From: an uncultured Clostridia bacterium
GTDB taxonomy: Bacteria > Bacillota > Clostridia > Christensenellales > CAG-314
NCBI GenBank assembly: GCA_937915515.1
Contig: CALGIK010000233.1
Span: 1-9,281, forward strand
DNA length: 9,281 nt
Reading direction: 5' to 3'
Shown here one piece after another: positions 5,975 through 9,281 of the stretch. Numbering within the stretch: position 1 is the first letter of the stretch; every line of letters begins with the position of its first letter. Below the pieces are notes generated by a model. It ran no database searches and was not told the origin of the DNA. It saw only the letters and a program-made list of their open reading frames with translations. The translations under genes were made by a program, and so were the position numbers.

Positions 5975-7816
5975 TTAATCTAACTTCCATTCGATTTTAA
6001 AGCCGTATTCCTTAAGCAGTTTTTTAAGGTTTTTGTTGATTACTTTTATTTTGCCTTCCTCAAAGTATCGGTCAATAATAACTTGAAACCTTTCGTTATA
6101 AATGTCGGCTTTAACGTCGTCATAAAATGCACGGTAGAAACGGTAAGTAGCTGTATTTGTTGTGTACAGTTCGTTTTGGTCTTCAAAATCAAATGTGTCT
6201 GCCGCAACATAACCGCTGAAGTATACAATATGCACGCCAAAGTCAGTGACGGCAATTTCGTATTTGCCTAAACCTTCCTTAACAGCCTTTCGACCGGCGG
6301 CGGAAAATTCCTTCGCCCAACTGTCGGCTTTACCCGCTTTATCCGGCTCGTCAACTCTTAAAACATAATCATATGCTTTGCCCTGCATACCCGGGTCTTC
6401 GTTATACTTGTCTATAAGCCTGTCAAATCCCGTATTGCGCAGCTTCATATCCGTGTTAGCGGGCAGACTATTTAAAGCATTGCTTAAAACTGTATCTGCG
6501 GTAAGCTTAATTTCACCGCCTACAAGCTTAAAGATATTTTCAATTTTTGTCGTATATTCGCCTTTGTCATCCTTTTGTGAGGTATAATCTGTTGCTACCA
6601 ATTCTGTTGCAAGCTGATTACGAAAATTTAGGTAAGCTTCGCTGTTTTTGCCGAAACGTTCGTATTCAGCCAGCTGCTCTTTTTGTTCTTCTGTAAATTG
6701 CACCAAAAGGTTTTTGACGTAAGCGTATTTGTTTTGGTATTGCTGGGGAACATAATATAAAAAGTTGTCTTTGCTTAATTTACCTACATCTTCAACAAAT
6801 TTAGAAGGATACAGATTATAATATTCCTGTTTTGACAAAACAATATTGTCCAGCTTATTTTGCAATCTTGTTAAAACGTCGTTGATCTCAATATCCTTAT
6901 ACTTATTTACCATATACTCTTGAGTGAGACGGGTAAAAATGGTGCTCTTCATTTGAAAATCTAAAAATTCCGCCAAAGACCAGCCAAAATAATTTGTTTT
7001 TACCGAGCGGATAAGACTGTTTAACGCTGCTTTTTGCGCCGTTACAAATTCCTTAGCTGAAATTTGCTTATAACCTTCGTCTCCTTCTTCGATGCCTTCA
7101 TCCTGCTTTACACGTTTATTTAGTTTAGCTAAAAGCGGAGAAACCTTTTCGTCCTCTTCATCAAAAACGTAGTTATTGACAATGGATTCAAAAGAAGTAT
7201 AGTCACAGTCTTTATATAAAGCTAATTCCTCATTAACTTTTTCGATATCGTTTTCAAAATCGGCATCCGTCAGCGCTCCTTCGTAGATATTGTATTTATC
7301 AAGGACGTTTAATGCGCGCTCTTCCTCTTTTTCCGCTTCGTTAAGAGTGTATTTGTTGCTTAACTCTGTCTCAACGAGGCTGTTAAGACTGTCATAAAGA
7401 GATTTACGGACATTTTTTAATAACAACTGAATATCGTCGGCATCTAATAGGTATTGAGCCGTATCGTATTTCTGCGCAACAGCATCATACGGTGCATTTT
7501 GCGTAACGCCTATCCAATTATTATCTGCCGCTTCCTTTTTGATTGTGTCAAAGATAATATAATTCATCAACAATTGATTGCCTAAAGCATTCCACACTGT
7601 TTGAGCGTCATAACCGTTTTGCACGTATTGATTCATCGTGTTGTTGTAAAAATCAATAAAATCGCCTACGGTAATTTCGACATCTCCAACAGTAATCGCA
7701 GTTTCGGCGCGATAACGTTGATTGTTTAAAACAAATAAAGAACATCCTGCTAATAAAGCGGCAGACAAAACTACCACTAATATTAATGATGTGATGCGAA
7801 TAATCTTTTTAGCCAT
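5975..7816 (-). CDS. PrsA/SurA-like foldase lipoprotein with divergent parvulin domain
   Basis: Predicted membrane-anchored extracytoplasmic chaperone or peptidyl-prolyl isomerase, 613 residues. The N-terminus has a lysine/arginine pair region, a hydrophobic stretch (8-23) and lipobox LAGC with Cys25 as the lipidated residue. Residues about 37-100 (ITVGDVEITVGDFIDFYN...) look like a SurA/PrsA N-terminal segment. A long, highly charged helical middle follows. A parvulin-like domain is recognisable from KNLLVQF (368-374) to YNEDPGM (471-477) and TDFGVHIVYFSG (524-535), but the two halves are about 100 residues apart, more than usual, and the GG-LG motif is missing, so isomerase activity is uncertain. 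It is about twice the length of Bacillus PrsA. ATG at 7816 is chosen because AGGAG (7827-7823) lies 6 nt upstream and the signal peptide then starts properly; the ATG at 7858 adds 14 residues without a site. Position after mfd is common in Clostridia. Confidence 0.88.
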   Translation of the reverse strand: MAKKIIRITSLILVVVLSAALLAGCSLFVLNNQRYRAETAITVGDVEITVGDFIDFYNNTMNQYVQNGYDAQTVWNALGNQLLMNYIIFDTIKKEAADNNWIGVTQNAPYDAVAQKYDTAQYLLDADDIQLLLKNVRKSLYDSLNSLVETELSNKYTLNEAEKEEERALNVLDKYNIYEGALTDADFENDIEKVNEELALYKDCDYTSFESIVNNYVFDEEDEKVSPLLAKLNKRVKQDEGIEEGDEGYKQISAKEFVTAQKAALNSLIRSVKTNYFGWSLAEFLDFQMKSTIFTRLTQEYMVNKYKDIEINDVLTRLQNKLDNIVLSKQEYYNLYPSKFVEDVGKLSKDNFLYYVPQQYQNKYAYVKNLLVQFTEEQKEQLAEYERFGKNSEAYLNFRNQLATELVATDYTSQKDDKGEYTTKIENIFKLVGGEIKLTADTVLSNALNSLPANTDMKLRNTGFDRLIDKYNEDPGMQGKAYDYVLRVDEPDKAGKADSWAKEFSAAGRKAVKEGLGKYEIAVTDFGVHIVYFSGYVAADTFDFEDQNELYTTNTATYRFYRAFYDDVKADIYNERFQVIIDRYFEEGKIKVINKNLKKLLKEYGFKIEWKLD

Positions 7817-7844
7817 ATCAGTCTCCTGTAAAATATGTAAGACA

Positions 7845-7860
7845 AAATGTATATACATTT
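7845..7860. promoter_or_regulatory. Perfect 16-bp palindrome downstream of the foldase promoter
   Basis: AAATGTATATACATTT is a perfect 16-bp palindrome at about +10 to +25 of the predicted foldase transcript, ahead of its ribosome binding site. Its half ATACATTT (7853-7860) recurs at 7884-7891 in the promoter spacer, 31 bp away, about three helical turns. This arrangement resembles a repressor operator; no regulator can be named. Confidence 0.5.
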
Positions 7861-7875
7861 CCCATACACCAAAAA

Positions 7876-7904
7876 ATTATACAATACATTTGCAAATTTT
7901 GCAA
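7876..7904 (-). promoter_or_regulatory. Sigma-A type promoter for the foldase gene
   Basis: On the minus strand TTGCAA (7904-7899) is followed by a 17-nt spacer and a perfect -10 box TATAAT (7881-7876). The -35 box lies 4 bp after the mfd stop. Initiation near 7869 gives a leader of about 52 nt. No terminator separates mfd from this promoter, so mfd readthrough may add to expression. Confidence 0.8.
7890..7904. promoter_or_regulatory. 15-bp dyad overlapping the foldase -35 box
   Basis: TTGCAAATTTTGCAA has 7-bp arms (TTGCAAA and TTTGCAA, sharing a central base) and covers the whole -35 box and part of the spacer. As RNA it could form only a weak 5-bp hairpin without a U tail, so an operator is a better reading than an mfd terminator. 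Confidence 0.4.
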
Positions 7905-7907
7905 GTA

Positions 7908-9281
7908 TCAGCGTGTATTTTGTGGCAGTAAAGCAACAAAATTTTTGATTTGGTTTATATTGTTTAACACATTGCCGCCGTAAAAATCAAACAAAATAGC
8001 CAACTCTCTTGAGGTGTCAAGTTTACTTATCGATTTGTACGCTTCTAATGCATCAAAAACTTCCTTTTGAGTAAGACGGTTTCGGTCGACAAAACACAGT
8101 TTTGCGTGGGTATCGTCAATTACCACACTCATGAGTCCCGCCCTGTTTGCCATAGTTTTAAGAAGAGCGATTTCAATCAGACGTCTTGTTTCGTCAGGCA
8201 CAGGTCCGTATACATCGACAAGCTCCTCAATTAACGAAACAGCTTCTTTATCACTGTTTATGTCTGCAATACGCTGATATAATGTCATTCTCGCACTTAA
8301 CGGAACATATTCGGCAGGCACAAAAGCGTTTATCGCTACTTCCATAGTAGTTTCAAAAGCTACAGCTTTATTTTTGCCCTCTAATTCGCCTATCGCTTCG
8401 TTTAACAGTTTAACATACATATCGTAGCCTACTTTTACCAAGTGCCCATGCTGTTCTCGCCCCAATACGTTGCCGGCACCCCTGATTTCGAGGTCTTTCA
8501 TAGCTATCTTAAAGCCGCTTCCAAGGTCGCTGTATTCCATAATTCCCGACAGTCGTTTTAATGCGTTTTCGGTAAGCAATTTATCTTCCTTATAAACAAA
8601 ATAAGCATATGCGGCTATATTGCTGCGCCCCACTCTGCCTCTTAACTGATAAAGCTGACTCAGCCCTAATTTGTCTGCGTCAAAAACCATTAAAGTATTG
8701 GCGTTAGGCATATCTATGCCGTTTTCTATTATGGTGGTGCATATCAAAACATCGTATTTCCCTTGCGAAAAAGCAAAAACGTTGTTTTCTAAGGTGATTT
8801 CGTCCATCTGACCGTGCGCAAAAATAACAGATACTTCAGGTACTAAACGGCGTATCTTTTCCACAAAAAACTCTATGCCTTCAACTCGATTGTAAACTAA
8901 AAATATCTGACCGCCCCTGTCTTTTTCTCGAAGAATAATATCTCTTATCAATGCATCGCTTTGCGACACCACAAAGGTTTCGACGGCAATACGCTCTTTT
9001 GGGGGCGTGGCTATTACGGAAATATCCTTCATGCCCGACAACGCCATATACAGAGTACGCGGAATAGGCGTAGCCGACATACTCAAACTGTCGACGTTGG
9101 TTTTTAACAGCTTTATTTTTTCCTTATCTTCTACTCCAAAACGCTGTTCCTCGTCTAAAATCAAAAAGCCTAAATCCAAAAAGCCTACGTCTTTACCTAA
9201 CAGCCTATGCGTACCGACAATTATATCCACTTCGCCTTTTTTTAATTTTTCGACAATGATCCTTTGCTCGGCTTTACTCCT
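7908..9281 (-). CDS. mfd: Transcription-repair coupling factor Mfd, C-terminal part
   Basis: DNA translocase that removes RNA polymerase stalled at lesions and recruits UvrA. The frame is open from base 9281, with 457 residues to the TGA at 7908; whole Mfd proteins have about 1,150-1,180, so the N-terminal UvrB-like, RNA-polymerase-interacting and early helicase parts are outside. Seen here are the RecG-like helicase motifs: IIVGTHRLLG (20-29), DEEQ (43-46, Walker B), SATPIPRTL (69-77), TTIIENGIDMPNAN and QLRGRVGRS. The C-terminal TRCF domain, which binds the UvrB-like region in the resting state, is recognisable around the VPAEYVPLSARMTLYQRIADI stretch and the following VDVYGPVPDE. The GTG at 9230 is an internal valine, not a start. 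The gene sits upstream of the foldase gene with 91 bp between them. Confidence 0.98.
   Translation of the reverse strand, partial: RSKAEQRIIVEKLKKGEVDIIVGTHRLLGKDVGFLDLGFLILDEEQRFGVEDKEKIKLLKTNVDSLSMSATPIPRTLYMALSGMKDISVIATPPKERIAVETFVVSQSDALIRDIILREKDRGGQIFLVYNRVEGIEFFVEKIRRLVPEVSVIFAHGQMDEITLENNVFAFSQGKYDVLICTTIIENGIDMPNANTLMVFDADKLGLSQLYQLRGRVGRSNIAAYAYFVYKEDKLLTENALKRLSGIMEYSDLGSGFKIAMKDLEIRGAGNVLGREQHGHLVKVGYDMYVKLLNEAIGELEGKNKAVAFETTMEVAINAFVPAEYVPLSARMTLYQRIADINSDKEAVSLIEELVDVYGPVPDETRRLIEIALLKTMANRAGLMSVVIDDTHAKLCFVDRNRLTQKEVFDALEAYKSISKLDTSRELAILFDFYGGNVLNNINQIKNFVALLPQNTR

Noticed and set aside
7817..7858. Longer start of the foldase at 7858
   Set aside because: The ATG lies inside the 16-bp palindrome about 11 nt after the predicted transcript start and has no ribosome binding site; it would also place 14 residues before a proper lipoprotein signal.

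Overview
The window is an AT-rich stretch of bacterial chromosome in which every gene I can support is read on the minus strand. It suggests a Gram-positive, low-GC Bacillota, most likely an uncultured Clostridia-type lineage. The reasons are the clustering of mfd, a PrsA-like foldase lipoprotein with a lipobox, a SpoVB-family flippase and mazG (the mfd-spoVT-yabM-yabN neighbourhood of Bacillus and Clostridium), the AGGAG-type ribosome binding sites, the TTGACA/TATAAT-like promoters and the short U-tailed terminators. TGA is a normal stop (mfd and the SpoVB-family gene both end with it), so a mycoplasma-type code is excluded.

In transcription order, from high to low coordinates: (1) 9281-7908, the C-terminal part of mfd (transcription-repair coupling factor), running off the right edge. 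(2) A 91-bp gap with a strong promoter and two dyad-symmetric sites, then 7816-5975, a 613-residue lipoprotein with a divergent, split parvulin-type domain, closed by an intrinsic terminator at 5965-5933. (3) A 290-bp leader (5974-5684) holding a large imperfect inverted repeat with a possible pseudoknot, a second terminator-like hairpin and a third hairpin near the start codon. (4) A tightly packed cluster: SpoVB/MVF flippase (5683-4094), mazG (4122-3082, overlapping by 29 bp), dus (3092-2154, GTG start, overlapping by 11 bp) and, after 39 bp, an AraC-family regulator with a GyrI-like ligand domain (2114-1215, TTG start). An intrinsic terminator at 1179-1153 ends this unit. (5) A consensus-like promoter at 1058-1030, a leader of about 120 nt with a 12-bp inverted repeat, and pgk (900-1), cut by the left edge with its last quarter missing.

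The genes are housekeeping: transcription-coupled repair, envelope protein folding, lipid-linked precursor flipping, nucleotide-pool cleaning, tRNA dihydrouridine and glycolysis. There is no mobile element, CRISPR array, tRNA or rRNA. The points worth a second look are the leader of the flippase operon, an internal ribosome binding site at the domain junction of the AraC regulator, the likely remnant of a YabN methylase domain at the N-terminus of MazG, and the operator-like palindromes at the foldase promoter. SpoVT is absent between the foldase and flippase genes, where Bacillus and many Clostridia carry it. This weakly suggests the lineage does not sporulate.
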